NCBI GenBank assembly: GCA_049724395.1
Contig: JAUGWO010000309.1
Span: 1-64,000 of the forward strand
DNA length: 64,000 nucleotides
Source: Spongospora subterranea f. sp. subterranea
Taxonomy: Eukaryota; Endomyxa: Phytomyxea; Phytomyxea; Plasmodiophorida
Direction of reading: 5' to 3'
Positions 33,746 through 46,478 of this stretch are shown here, piece after piece. Position 1 is the stretch's first letter, and each line of letters opens with the position of its first letter. The position numbers were made by a program, and so were the translations under genes. Under the pieces are notes generated by a model that saw nothing but the letters and a program-made list of their open reading frames with translations, did no database searches and was not told the DNA's origin.

Positions 33746-36700
33746 TCATATGTTCTGGCAGGATATCGCAATGAAGGAGGTGGCTGATCCTGACCCCATA
33801 ATCCCTACTCCCTGTATATCACGACCCATCTCTTCCCTCCTCATTCACCCCAATTACCATAGTTTTATTCATCTCTCGAAACGGATTTATACAGCTGAGC
33901 TCTACAAAATCTCAAGTTTTCTAGTTTTATTCATGTTCACCACTGCCCTTCATTCGTTGATGTCGATCGTAGCTCCAACATTTTTCGCTCAACCGTCTAA
34001 TCACCGCACATCTCTCATTCTACAATTATATCGGAACTCTATGGGAATACTATTGTTTCAAACTGAGGGATTTCTTCACAGTTTTCTCCCACATCGCTAC
34101 TTTCCTGTTTTTCTATCAATTTGAGTGGATCATCACTTGCTTTTTTTGTCGAATCGTTTCACAGTTTCCAGATATTGCGAGTATTCTCTATCGACATCTT
34201 GGGATTATTTTGCAAACTGCTGATATGGTGAAACTGTGTCAGCGTTGAATGTGAGCGTTGACGTGGGCGAGACGTCACCCGTCCCCGATCCTGTTGAGGA
34301 CAACCCGCTACCGGAGCTGGATGGTGTGCCAATCGAGGCTCGAAGTCTGGTCAAGATGGCGTTTGACGATCAACGCGATAACGATGATCTACGCGCCTTG
34401 ATAATAGCTGTACAAAAACGCGCTATCAACGGTGACAGCACGTCCTTTCCCAAATCAGATCACTATTTTTCAACTAGTCTTTTCAAACCCTTTGACCCAA
34501 CTCTCCAAAATGGAGCCTGGCGCTCTTTGCCCAACAATGTTTTTGTTTTTGTTTCCAGAGTAGGTTTAGTGAAATCGCCAATGCTGCGTTTGATCAGATC
34601 CGTTATATGCCGCCTCGATCGGTCGCAGCCGGCATCTGCGTCATATCGTGTTGATATTGGGTACCGATGTCGCATCGCTGGAGTTGCTGGGTTCGGTTGC
34701 CAGATCGGTCGGCCATGTGTCCCGCTTCGTGAACTCTGGTGGTCTGCTCAAGGTCAAGGAGGCGATATTCTCTTCATGTAGTCAGGTATCTCCTCCATAT
34801 CGATTACAACGTTGCCGAGGTTGTTTTCCAAATTGTTTTCACGGGGTCTGAATTTTAAACTTACGAATCGTGTCAAAACGGGATTTGTTGGACACAATGG
34901 AACTGATCATTTATAGCCGACAATGTTCGATAATGGAGAGGCGGAAGCCGCCGTCGGAATATTGGCTCAGATTGTTTCGATGCCCTTCGGTATTGTGGTC
35001 CTGGTTTGAGTGAAATCGTGTGAGTTGATGTTGGTGCCGTCTCATATTTACAGGAGCCGAATCCGTTGCCCATGACGACGATGTAATCAAATCAGTGACG
35101 GTACGGAAACTTAACACGATTACAATTATAGCTTTTGCTCTACGTTCATCAACGTGCTGTTTTAAAAATGCAACTTGGTTTTATCTCTCTCAACAGCGAT
35201 GCTTATATTGACTCTATTCACGAGATTAACGGGCGAGTCTTTTCGTTTTCATGGCGACCGACGTTTGTAATTTAGTTGTAAACAAAACGCGATGCCATTG
35301 ACAGTCTGTTGTCTGATTTACGATCGCGAAAGCTGTATTGTATTCAGTGATTGTTTTTGTTGTGACGCAGTCAGTGTGAGATTTCTGGTCAAGAGTTGTT
35401 GGCTTGGCGATCCCTCTATCACTATTGACGTGTGCCCAATTTGATTCGATCAGATCTGCCTGTATTGTCGCCCGAACGATGTTCGTCTGGCAGCGGCCTG
35501 TGCCAGTTTACTTGCCGAACTGGTCTGCCGCTACGATCCGGCCACCGACGTCCTGATTCGTCTTGGAGGTATCGAGGCCGTTATTCAAGCCTGGGCGTTT
35601 CATGAGAACACGGGTCAGTTATATCGTCTTTGACCCTCTTTTTCAACGGTTCAGTTACTTGTTTCTGAAAATTGCGTTTTCCACATAATTTTGCTTTTCG
35701 TTTTGGGGAATTAAAATATATTCGTTCGTGTTTGAACATCAAATTGGCCAACAAACATTAATATGGATTGTCACTGTGGAGGGAGGAAAGGTGGAAATCT
35801 GAGTTTGTGGGCAGGATCCGACCCATCGGTCGGCGGTATATACAGATCTATCGTGAGGATTCTGACGCACCCATTGGTGTTGGGCAATCCTGGAGCGCTG
35901 GATATCGTCGCCGAGTTGACTGCCAGCCCGATCGATATCGCCATACACGTCAGTCATCCAATCATCGTTAGCCTGATTCCCAGACAATAATTCACTTTCC
36001 TCAACACGATTTTTCCTTTTTGCTAAATATACACACATCTTCGAATTACGATCAAGTTCCATATATTCTTGAGTTGGATTTCACTACATTGGTTATAGCG
36101 ATTAGCATAGACCATTAGGATCTGTGTTGATTTCATTTTCATTGACCCGCTGTTTTGAACATTATCAAGAGTTGTTTCAATCATCCGTCGGAATCAACAA
36201 CGAAGCTGTGCAGTTATGCTAAATCGTTGGTCATTGTATTTTGGGTTATTGGAAGACCGGAATCGTGATCGGATAAGTTTTCCATGCTCCATTGTTACTA
36301 AAAGGGTTTAACATGGCAGGGGTTATCGTCAAGCGATAAGGGCTGTGCTGATCCTGCCGCTTCATTAGCCCTGGCCCTAATAGCGGTCTACCCATCATTG
36401 GCCGATAAATTCGTTAGTGTGCCCATCATCACGTAAGGCCCAGCGTATCGCCATCCAACAGCAGGGTTCGGCGCCATCTCAACCTCCACTGACCGTGTGC
36501 CCGACTATGTTTCAGGGCCATGTTGCAGCACGTTACTCAAGCCAGTCCACCTGATCCGGCCAAGAACCTTATCAGGCTTTTCCAGCAGATTTGCACCCCA
36601 CATTGTATGAATACTTTGAAGCAAAACGATGCCAATCGATAATTGCATTTCGTCATTTTGATATGTTGTGGTGTCTCGTGATCGGTCGTTGATTTGTCAT

Positions 36701-39700
36701 GACGTGTGTAATGAGAACTGCCCATTGATTTAACTGACATCTCGTTTGCACAATGTTTTCTGCTAATGCGATTAGTGAATGTTTATAATGGGCTGTGACA
36801 ATGGCAAAATCATACTATCAGGCTCTCTTTGATATTGACAAATTGGTGTCCATTTTAGGTTTATCTGATTCTGGTAACGTTCTTTCCGCAGCAGTGAAGT
36901 TTGTTCGGCGATACGCTTCCGCTGGCGACACCGGTTCCAGCACAATAGGGCTGGAATTCGTTGTGCAAATGATGCCGGCTGGTGCGATCCAGGAAGGCTG
37001 TGAGAGAAATAAGGGCGATGGGGAAGGTGGTACAGGGGCAATACCGGCGCGATTGGCCGCCCAGGTGGCGTTGGCGGCTGCAGAGTGCCTCGAGGGTGCA
37101 CCATGTGATTCTCGCGTAGGGATGTCATCTCAACAGTTATTATCACTTCCTGTCACTAAGGTAATCAATACCCATCGATAATTGATTATAATCGGACAGG
37201 CGCCATAGTCCCACATCATTTGGTTTTAATCTTTATCGATACCGTTTATTGAACATGTTTTGAGTTTCAAAACAGCCGATAGTTTTTGAAAACATATATC
37301 TCAACCTATCCATAAAACCTCACCCACTGTCGTGGGTTTCCAGCGATTAATATGAATATACATATATATAATGCAACCCTAGGATGAGATTATGTATCTG
37401 ATGGAGTCGATACGAAACAATCAGACGGGTCCTAGCAGTTTACTCCAGGCTTTAACCATCTTGAGCGGGCTGTGCTCCATTCCAGATCGTGTTAAACAGA
37501 TTGTAAGACACACTCCTATCATCATATCTGTTTTATGAAAATACCACACTGATGATGAGCATCAGCTAAATTTCCCAAGACGTTTATTCGCAAAATCTAC
37601 CGTTTTCCGTAACATTTTCGTCATCAGTCGCCGAAAATTGCCAGAGCAAATTAAGATTTGATTAATCAATGGTCACTTTTTTTGTTGTGCATGAATCCAA
37701 TTAACGATGGTTGTTCTGGGCAAATGACCACGGTGCGTTATCATGGGACAGGTGGATCTGGGAGCGATCAATGTATTTTTGTTGGAGCTGCAGGCAACAT
37801 CCGATTGCGGGAACTGTTCAACCCCAGCAGCATGTCGTCATACGTTGGCAATTCGTGGTCTCGCCCGTCTCTTACAGTTCTCCTGGCGTAAGTTCCCGCC
37901 CATTCCCCAAATTTTTTGTCCATCAACGTTTACGGCTCTGAACACGGCGTTGCATCTAATTTATTGGTGAAACCTGTCTGATTCAAATGTGTTGACATTG
38001 GTTTGTTGTTGGTTGTGTCTAGCTGCACAAGTTCAATTTCGTCAATGCAGCGGATTTCGGTATATCAAAGGCACCAACCCGTGCTGTCCTAACATTGGTA
38101 TCTTCATCTTGGTCACCCAATCGCCATCTTATGATCGCTCACACATTATCTGATCGGCAGTTTCGGCGAATCTTTCTCTGGTGTCGGCTTTGCTTCGTAG
38201 CACATCACGATCGGTAAGGGCACTAGGCACGTCTTGGTGATGGTGCACACGAACATCATCACCCTAGGCCAACCAAATCGGTCGTCAATATCTGTATTGA
38301 CACAATTGTACGGAATCATAGGACGATGCTGTTAACCATCTCGTCTATGCCCATTCCCTATTGCATCGTTATATTCCATCGTCTCCCGCTTTATGCTTTC
38401 AGTTGCTCACAACGATACCAGGTAATATTGCCAGCTCCAACATGTGATGTTTTTCTGTTTTCGAAATCGTGCACGCCCGATCACGAGCAGCTTGAGCATT
38501 CTGGCGATATGTCAAAACATTTCTGATCGCAGTTCGAGACTTATGATGTCCCTTTTTGACCTTCGCTGATTTTGTTTACTTTTCCGGAATCGTTAAGCTC
38601 TATTCTTCCCCCACTCTACATAATGTTAACGACACGTTCCCTTGTTAACAAACGTGATTTCAGGATCAGTATTGTTCCAGGTTCCGCAATTCCCGGCAAC
38701 TCTACTCTCAATATTGTCTTACCATGCCGGTCGGGATGAACAGCTATCTACAGCGGCTTCGCGTCTGATCCCGTTAGCGCTACGCCACGCCTCCGATCCC
38801 TATCCTCGTAGCCTTTGCGAGACATTGGTCGGTCGAAATCAACCACCGTAAAATAGCAGTATTTTCGGTTAAAGTTCATACTATGAAACTGGGGCATTAA
38901 AAACACAAATCGCATAGTCGTTCAAGATTTGTTATACGAAAATTCATATTGCATTGCAGTTGACATACACTTGGTGAACTGTCAGGTGACATGCGCGACA
39001 TTATGTCAAGATATTCCAACATGTCTGGGACCTTGTTTGGCAATGATCGCTCAATGTGTCGCCTTTGTCAGCCAGAACGCCCCGCCCCAACTGCTCTTAA
39101 CACCCGACCTATTCCAGCTCCTGCTGGCCGTATCAGAACCGACCGGTCCTGATACAGGCAACACGTTACCAGATGCCAACCGTGTAACGTGACCGCGACT
39201 CTATGCCGACACACTGGCACTGATCCCATTGTACTTCTGTAGGATTCGGCGTTGGAGCTGTTGGCAGCTCTGGTCAATGTTTCGGTCGTGGCAGAGGTAG
39301 CAATGATTGGTTTGTTTAAATTTATCAGGATTGGCTGTTGTGGTCGTAATACGTTTATCGTGTACGCAGAGCATTGAAAATTCTACCAGCGTGTTGTTTC
39401 ATTTCAAAAGCCGAAAGCTAGATACTCATCGTTCTTTAATTTCCCATTTTTCGCTAATCTAAATGGCCATTGTGCCGTTCAGGAATTGATGAGTATCCTT
39501 ATGATTAGGTTGCGGCAACCGCTCTTAGGCGGCAAGCTCTGGATGGCATACTGCGCCCGCTTTCACCGGCGTCGCAATCAATCTTATTACCCAGCGGCGC
39601 CGCCGGGGCAGCTTCTGCCATCGCCTATCTTGCACTACATGAAGCGGCCGCTGTCCAATTAGACGAGCTTCAGGTTACTTTAATTTCATTGTTAGATCAG

Positions 39701-40236
39701 GGTTTTGATCATTTATGATCCAACAATGATTGTACCAGGCGTTTTGGGAATGGATTTTGCCACTCGTACTATAAAACTTTTCTAAATGAGATTTTTGGTT
39801 GCAGGTTCTTTCCGCGATTGATGGTGCTCTGTATGCGGCAGCCGCCTGCCCCGAATCCCCAGAACGCGAGCAGATTGCCGCTGCTTTAGCCCTGGCTTTG
39901 CAGAGGTGCGTCATCTCTAGATTCAACATCATATCCCATTGCAGATTGTGATTTATCTCATTATGTTCGGCTAGATTGTCCCGCCATTCTCGTGTGAGGG
40001 ACGCGATTCGCGACAGTAGTTTGGTACGAACGCTGGATATCATGTTGGTGCAGCATTGGCCGCATTATCCGGGATTCACGGAAAGGGCCATGCGATGTTT
40101 GAAAAATCTGCCGCCACCACCATCCAATACCCCTCCAAACCATGTGCGGAAGCCGACGTTTTCAGAACGTGGAGGGTCAATGAATCGGTTCAGGAACATT
40201 TTTGCGACAGTTCTTAATATGGGCGATTCTCCATGA
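33746..40236 (+). CDS. Armadillo-like repeat region, probably the tail of the preceding myosin
   Basis: After the IQ motifs, same-strand exons continue to a stop at 40236. They encode short Leu/Ala-rich helices typical of armadillo/HEAT repeats, for example VASLELLGSVARSVGHVSRF (about 34670), RLAAACASLLAELVCRYDPA (about 35488), AARLAAQVALAAAECLEG-like text near 37050, a leucine-rich piece ending GLARLLQFSW (about 37790-37885), LLSILSYHAGRDEQLSTAAS (about 38700), and AALALALQRLSRHSRVRDAI after splicing (about 39890-40010). The final segment TERAMRCLKNLPPPP ends in a basic Ser/Arg tail. Most exon borders are unresolved. No new start codon with a strong new gene boundary is evident at 33.8-34.3 kb, so one myosin-ARM gene is the simplest reading. 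A separate ARM protein beginning near 34236 is the alternative. Confidence 0.6.
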
Positions 40237-40691
40237 ATACATAATCGGTTCCTACTAGTGTAACCATGTTATCAACGAAACGTCGGCATCTCAATATGAA
40301 CGAAATTCTGTTTTCAAAATTGAGGTTCATGATAAATTCGAAACGCTCACTATCTCCCGACAGCGATTCAGTGTAATTTACATATTTTGTACCTAATTTT
40401 GGCATGTTAAAGACATTCAAACAACATTTTGAACCCCTATAACTATAAGTCATTGATGACAATCCGGACTAAGGCGGTACAGCAACGATCAGGGTCCAAC
40501 CAATTTCAGCCATGCCCCTTGGGCGTCCAGTGCATTGACGTAGGTCTGGCTAGGGTGGATTCACCACTCGATTTCTGTGGTGTTTTCTTCCCATGAGTTT
40601 GGCACATCCGGCTATGACATTGATCAACTAACAAAGAATGCGGCAAATACCCCTCAGGGTGGTAGCCGTACGTGCGCGATACTGGAATTTT

Positions 40692-41213
40692 GGGTTGGGT
40701 AGACGGTATCATGGCAACCGGATCATGGGGTAAGAACATACCTGTTTTACCTTCTTGGCGTTGCAGAGCTTACAACCCCATTTGTTGCGTCCGTTTGAAA
40801 CGATTTGCTCAATGTGAGCGTTGACATCTGATAGCGTATTCCCTAACGAACTCGGAGCCGTTGAATGAATGGCACCCTCATTCTCTGATTCATAGTCGCG
40901 CCTATGGTCGATAGCTCTGCATCCCACGAACCCGCCAACGATGCCAGATGATGATGAAACGTCTTGCGAAGTCACTGAAGTCGGTGATATCGACTGTAGG
41001 CGCGACTATGCATCAGAGAATGAGGGTGACATTCATTCAACGGCTCCGAGTTCGCCAGGGAGTACGCTATCAGATGTCAACGCTCACATTGAGCAAATCG
41101 TTTCAAACGGACGCAACAAATGGAGTTGTAAGCTCTGCAACGCCAAGAAGGTAAAAAGGTATGTTTTTACCCCATGATCCGGTTGCCATGATACCGTCTA
41201 CCCAGCCCAATAC
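40692..41213. repeat. Inverted duplication of the hAT N-terminal coding region
   Basis: Arms 40692-40911 (minus) and 40988-41213 (plus) are close inverse copies, each about 220 bases. Both encode HSTAPSS, TLSDVNAHIEQIVSNGRNKW and CKLCNAKK. They are separated by roughly 76 bases. The plus arm leads into the intact transposase body. The minus arm breaks off into unrelated sequence near 40690. Confidence 0.9.
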
Positions 41214-43105
41214 ATTTTTTAGGTTTGGAACACCAAAAACACCTTCACAATTCGTCGGCATTCAAGAATCAAGCACAAAGAAATTTATTGTCCAGACCCA
41301 ACCCAGATGAAGTTGACCGACGGGTTTTTGAAAGTTTCTAGAAACAAACTTTTTGACAGGAAGATTGCAGGGCCGGCGATGGAAAGCCATCGTATCGACA
41401 GGGCCAACGATCATCTGATTAGGTGGATAATTAACCATTCGCAGCCGTTTAATGTCGTGCACCAGGCTGATTTTATCGATTTCTGCGATGCCTTTGAAGA
41501 TCGTTATGTAGTGCCGTCCAGAGATACAGTGCAGAGCAGGATTCTGAAGCACTGGGAAGCAACCCGTGTCAAAGATCGCTCATTTCTTTTAAGCCACATC
41601 AGCAATCGCAAGTGTAGCATCACTACTAATGTGTGGACTTCTTCCGCTAAGAGAGGTCTGTACGTTTAACGTATTTTTCTTTTGTAGTTAAGTTAAACGC
41701 TTGTAGGGTATATGGTCGTTAGTTTACATTTTTATTGACGACAATTGGGAAATTGTGTCTATCATTGCTGGATTCATCCGAGTGCTGTCCTCACACCTCT
41801 GAGCGTCTGGCAGTTGCCCTATTTAACTGTCTTATCGGCATGCATCCTGATTTGCTTTCATCTGTGTGGACGATAACCGCAGACAATGCATCAACAAATC
41901 CCGCGTTGACGAAGAAGTACAACGATTTGCATGAGGACCATTTGCGATCTATTGCTGAAGATCGCACATCGGTGTCGGTTGACGATGAGGCATCTGAGAA
42001 TTCGAATACTGTTGCTGTAGACCATGATGAAGACCAACAAGTCGTTCTCAATAACTGCTTTGCACATGTCTTACAGGTAGCTGTTCACCAAAGCTAATGG
42101 AAGCATTCCAGGACGCAATGCACCGTCTAACTTACTTCAATTGGATTGTGAAACAAGATGGAACAGCACTTTTGACATGCTGAAGACAGCATTGCAACTT
42201 CGAAAGCCTGTCGATGAACTACTAAGAAGAATCCGTGAGAGATTTGAGGGTTACACAGCTTTCACCATTGGGCCATCAGATTTCCTGGCTAGGCCCACCG
42301 ATAACATATCGTGGAACACCATCAAGGACTTTTGCTCTTTTCTCGAGCCGCTCAAAGATGCAACAGTGTTGATGTCAGCCTCAACCTATCCAACCCCCGG
42401 GCTGGCTGTCCCAGTCTTCGTTCACCTTCAGCAGCACGTCAATCAAACCGTTGCATCAGCAAATGGATTCCGTTCACAGCACGTAAAAGCTTTCGCTGTA
42501 GCTATTCAAGCCAAGCTCACGCAATACCAAGATCTTATGGTCAATGATCATTCGGTGATTTCCGCATTGCTCGATCCCAGGGTAAAAGGCAGTTTAGCCA
42601 ATTGTGGTATTGATGTTGACGACGCGAAGGCTCTCGTGGAGTTCATAAGTTTTGACGAATAGCGTTCAGGGTCGACAATGAAAACGGACTCGACAGATGC
42701 TCTTTTTTTGAAGTGCCTGCAAAGAAGAAGAGCAAGCTCATTGAAGCTCTATCTCTAACGGCACAGATTCAGCGCACGTCCGACAATTGTTCAGAGTCGT
42801 TTGCATGCGAATTGGAACGCTGGATTGCCCACACAAACATGTCAATCGAGCAGTCCAGTCGAGACGTTTTGCTTTGGTTCAAACTCAATTGGTCCATGTA
42901 TCCCAGAGTGTCATTGATGGCCAAAGATTATTTAAGCATTATGTCCACGTCGGTTCCCAGTGAACAGGCTTTTTCAAGAGCGGGGACAACCGTTTCGAAG
43001 ATGCGCGCCCGCCTCGGAGATGACAGTGTTTCTGCAGTCTGCGAGTTACAATCGTGGCTGAAACTTACCAAAAATAGAAATATATTATTATGGTTGAACG
43101 ATTGA
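40692..43105 (+). mobile_element. hAT-family DNA transposon with BED finger, decayed
   Basis: The transposase reads on the plus strand: a BED zinc finger (CKLCNAKK, then after a probable GT-AG intron ending at 41221, WNTKNTFTIRRHSRIKH). Then LTDGFLKVSRNKLFDRKI, the catalytic part (SITTNVWTSSAKRGL, ITADNASTNPALTKKY), LDCETRWNSTFDMLK, and the C-terminal hAT dimerisation domain (IMSTSVPSEQAFSRAGTTVS, RARLGDDSVSAVCELQSWL). The four main frames (40941-41669, 41735-42097, 42141-42662, 42713-43105) are separated by frame changes or stops, so this copy is unlikely to be active unless some gaps are introns. Its N-terminal coding part is duplicated in inverse orientation upstream. Confidence 0.9.
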
Positions 43106-43408
43106 ACGATAGGCAGTTTGTAAAATGACTCCGAGTCACTCTGCGAAACTTGAAGTCGAGTCGAATCATTGAGTCGACACCGCATCTCTAACTGGAAATA
43201 TTCACGTTTCACTGGAGTTGCGCAGCTTATCACCACTCACCATGGTCCTCAACTGTAAGTGCGTAGCGCAACCCACAATGGTCCGCTTGGTCAGGTCCAG
43301 ATTCAATAATTGGTCCCGGCCTGAATCCTGCATGATCCCACAGTGCAAATGATTGGACCGGACGCACAAGTGTATTTGTCCGATCATAGTGAATGAACGA
43401 GGGCCAGG

Positions 43409-44110
43409 ATGGCTGACAGTTTAGGCCTGCTGCAGATGTATAACACGAAGGCGTTTGTGATTGTGAATAAGGACCTGGTTGAACAGGGAATGGCTGCGGA
43501 ATCAGCTGCGTCTCGTCGCCGTTGGCCCGTAGTGACGTTTGTGACAAACGCCGTTCAAAGGGCTTCCCAGGCTCTCTCTCAAAGATTCAGACAGCAGACC
43601 TTCCCGGATGACAATGTCTTGTTCGCACGAGCGTTCTCAGGCGATGCGGACGCCCAATATAATTTAGGGCTATTACTTGAACAGGGTACGTCAATCATTA
43701 CTCCTGATCCTGAGATGGCAACTCTTTGGTACAAAAGGGCAGCGGCAAAAGGGCATCACAATGCTTTATTGCAGCTTGAACCAAACAGCTCAGACACTGT
43801 CCATGATAATACCGCATTGCCTTTCAAATTCTGGATGAACCCGTTTTTTAAGGCAATTTATGAGTGGAGGCCGCCAACACCGATTGCAAATGGATATATT
43901 GCTGACCTGATCAAATTGATTTGGCGAATTGAAGAGGATCCTGTAAATAATGACGAGGGAACACAGCCGAAGATTCAGTATCTGCTGGAGCGTCCAATGT
44001 GTTCTCGAGTAATAGCTGAGGCGGGTTTGTTAATCAAAGACGAATCTTTTCCAAGTTTAGATGACGAAAGCGAACCAGAATACGATTTTGATAAAGCATT
44101 TCTATACTAA
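43409..44110 (+). CDS. Sel1-like (TPR-related) repeat protein
   Basis: A single uninterrupted frame of 233 codons. Residues about 72-125 contain a Sel1-type unit: FSGDADAQYNLGLLLEQG, then DPEMATLWYKRAAAKGHHNA, the alternating helix pair A-x2-x-L-G-x2-y ... A-x2-W-y-x-k-A-A-x-x-G-h that defines the family. Only about one and a half repeats are recognisable. The N-terminus has a Ser/Arg-rich stretch and no signal peptide. The C-terminal third is acidic (FPSLDDESEPEYDFDKAFLY). Sel1 repeats mediate protein-protein contacts; the partner is unknown. The true start may be the internal Met at about codon 28. It lies isolated between two transposons. Confidence 0.75.
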   Translation: MADSLGLLQMYNTKAFVIVNKDLVEQGMAAESAASRRRWPVVTFVTNAVQRASQALSQRFRQQTFPDDNVLFARAFSGDADAQYNLGLLLEQGTSIITPDPEMATLWYKRAAAKGHHNALLQLEPNSSDTVHDNTALPFKFWMNPFFKAIYEWRPPTPIANGYIADLIKLIWRIEEDPVNNDEGTQPKIQYLLERPMCSRVIAEAGLLIKDESFPSLDDESEPEYDFDKAFLY

Positions 44111-44469
44111 TTCTGGAGACGGTATATCAATCGCCTGATCAAGTGCGATACAGCAATAGTTATGGTTTTTATACGAGCTGTTTATAAGATTCAAAAAGAT
44201 TCACAACAATGCAAATTCACATGTAAATCAGCAAATAGGAAGAAGGTTCATCTCAGCAACATTGCTCTCCACCTGCAGTTCTATATTGCAATCCAGACTA
44301 TCATTGCAAGGCGTCAAACGCAGTCGAAATATCGAATCATGATGTTAAACGCTTATAAATCCTGTCAATACTGATTATTGATACCAGTGCAGCAGCTGCT
44401 GTAAGGTTCCAACCTGACTAGCTGAGAATTAAACAAAAACAATCCGGTCAAGTGTTGATCTTATATAGG

Positions 44470-44592
44470 GGCATTCATCTATTGTCTTTGTATGATAACA
44501 TCCCTTTTCTCCCTCTCGCGCTCACGAGTTGAGAGAGCGAAAGAGGGAGAGATCGGAAGATGTTATATCACAGAGACGAATAGAAGAAGGGA
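44470..44592. repeat. MITE-like imperfect hairpin
   Basis: About 123 bases folding on themselves: TTCATCTATTGTCTTTGTATG on the left pairs imperfectly with the CACAGAGACGAATAGAAG side on the right, and GATAACATC with GATGTTAT. A CTCTC/GAGAG-rich stem surrounds the tip CGCTCACGAGTTGAGAGAGCG. No coding capacity. Confidence 0.6.
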
Positions 44593-44698
44593 CTTTATTT
44601 GTAGGGACGACCCCTGAACTGTTGAACATATAGAGCTGGATTGATCCTGTCTCTGTCGGCGAAATGGCGGGTTGATCACGTGCTAACTCATCAAACGA

Positions 44699-46176
44699 TT
44701 AAGGGTGCGCCCATGGTTGAGGGACCGTCAATGTCTTCGACATCTTCCAGAACTGCTTGTGACTAGTTTTCGTTAATTTCACCAGCGATGTGAAGGAATC
44801 TTTCAGTTCGCTCCATCCAATAAGGAAATTTAAAAATGCAAAATCATCGATTACATCGGCGATCATATCTACTTCGTCTTCGTTGTCGCCATCCACCGAT
44901 GTCACGATTTCAGTTTTCTGAAAGCGTTCCTGATTGATCTGCAGATGTTGAAGAAGGGGCCTTCATGTCGCCAAGAGATTTACCTGATGGTGATCACATT
45001 ACGAGAGACGTTTTTCACATACACGAAGTCTCGAGCAAGTTTCTTCTATTGTGCGGCATCAAACAATGTGCTGATTTACCGTAAACGACGCGTGCTATTC
45101 CACGTGCGAGTCTCGCTGCTTGATCTATTTTAGAGCCTTCGATTCATCGTCAACCTCGTGAAAATCAAGAACCTCCTTCAAATTACGTATGATACAGTAC
45201 ATGTATCTCATTTTCAACGATGGTATCAGTCCCATATCGCATGGTTTGTTTCCAATTACCAGTGCAGATCGCATTGAGTCAAAGTGACCGGGAGCGTGTT
45301 CCAACAACAGCAAAACGCGACGGCCAGCTCGATTTTCCACTTAAAAACAATCATATCGTTGAACCATTTCCAACACGTGTCGATATCCGTCATGCTGTTC
45401 CTTCCCTAACACTACTTTAGGAGCTATTCACGGGTCCATGTCATACACAGTTTCTGAGGCGGACGGCTCGATCAAATAATGCATAAAGTTCAATCAATGA
45501 TGCCAGCAAACTCTAAATCATCTTCGCTTACTTCTGCCCCATTCCCACGCAACAGAAATTTCTGTCCTGAGCGTGTTTTGAAAACCGGCTGAGCCATTGT
45601 CAAAAGGATCTGAAATCAGTATCAGAGAGTTTTAGCTCTGCTCCTGTTGTTTTGCTTTGACCATTGCCAACGAAGGGTGGAACCGGCAAACTAGCTCGGC
45701 CCATGCTATCGATCCGGACGTATGCGAAAACCGACCAACAGATGCTCGGTACGTTTGCGTCTTCGTTTCACTAACACCAAAGCGCAATCGTCCAAGCAAT
45801 GCGAATTACATAAGAGCTAGGACTTTCTGTATTACAAATAAGGCCCGGGGTGTGTTCGTCAGTCATGTAATGCATCTGGAGGGCAGAAACGATATTTTCG
45901 GGCCAGGCGCTTCCTTCTTTCGTGGCGTGAAGCTTAGCAGGATTGCGTCAACAACCTCCGAGGCGTTTCCGTGTAGTTGGACTTAGCGACCCTCTTGACA
46001 AGTTGGAGTTGGACAGGGTCAGGCCCATTTGAGACACACAATGAATAGTGATGACGGCGCCAAGGTTCGGAATAGAACAACGGTAGTACATATTCCCCAA
46101 CCACACACTTCGGCTGATCATCTCTTGCGAAGAAAATTTCCCTTAGCTTTCCTGCGCTATCAACAGTGTCCTGCAT
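44699..46176 (-). mobile_element. Pogo/Tigger-like (CENP-B type DDE) transposase remnant
   Basis: Minus-strand frames with decayed pogo-type DDE motifs. In 45340-45125, AGRRVLLLLEHAPGHFDSM corresponds to the family's LLLLDNAPGHP second-acidic-residue block (here Glu/His replace the usual Asp-Asn). CDMGLIPSLKMRYMYC corresponds to PMDQGVI-x-x-F/L-K. Upstream (46176-45934) and downstream (44905-44699, acidic, KLTKTSHKQFWKMSKTL) frames would be the N- and C-terminal remains. The copy is strongly degraded. Confidence 0.55.
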
Positions 46177-46478
46177 AAACCTGTACGACCTGTAAGAGCA
46201 CAGCGATGAGATGTTCGCATGACGAGCTGCCCGAGGTATTGATAAAAATTCATCTCAACCTAATCCAGCAACGCTATCACAGTAAGCTGTGCGTTCTGGC
46301 CCTATATCAGATTCGCAATCTCCATCAGGGTCGAGTTTCCCGAAGTAGAGTTTGACCATATGACTGAACTCGAATCGGGTAAAAACGAGTGAAATTTTGC
46401 TCTATGAATGCCGATGGGAGAAACGCCACTGAATAGCGAAAGCCAATATGACCCGAGCCAGTTAAACGGTATGACAGA

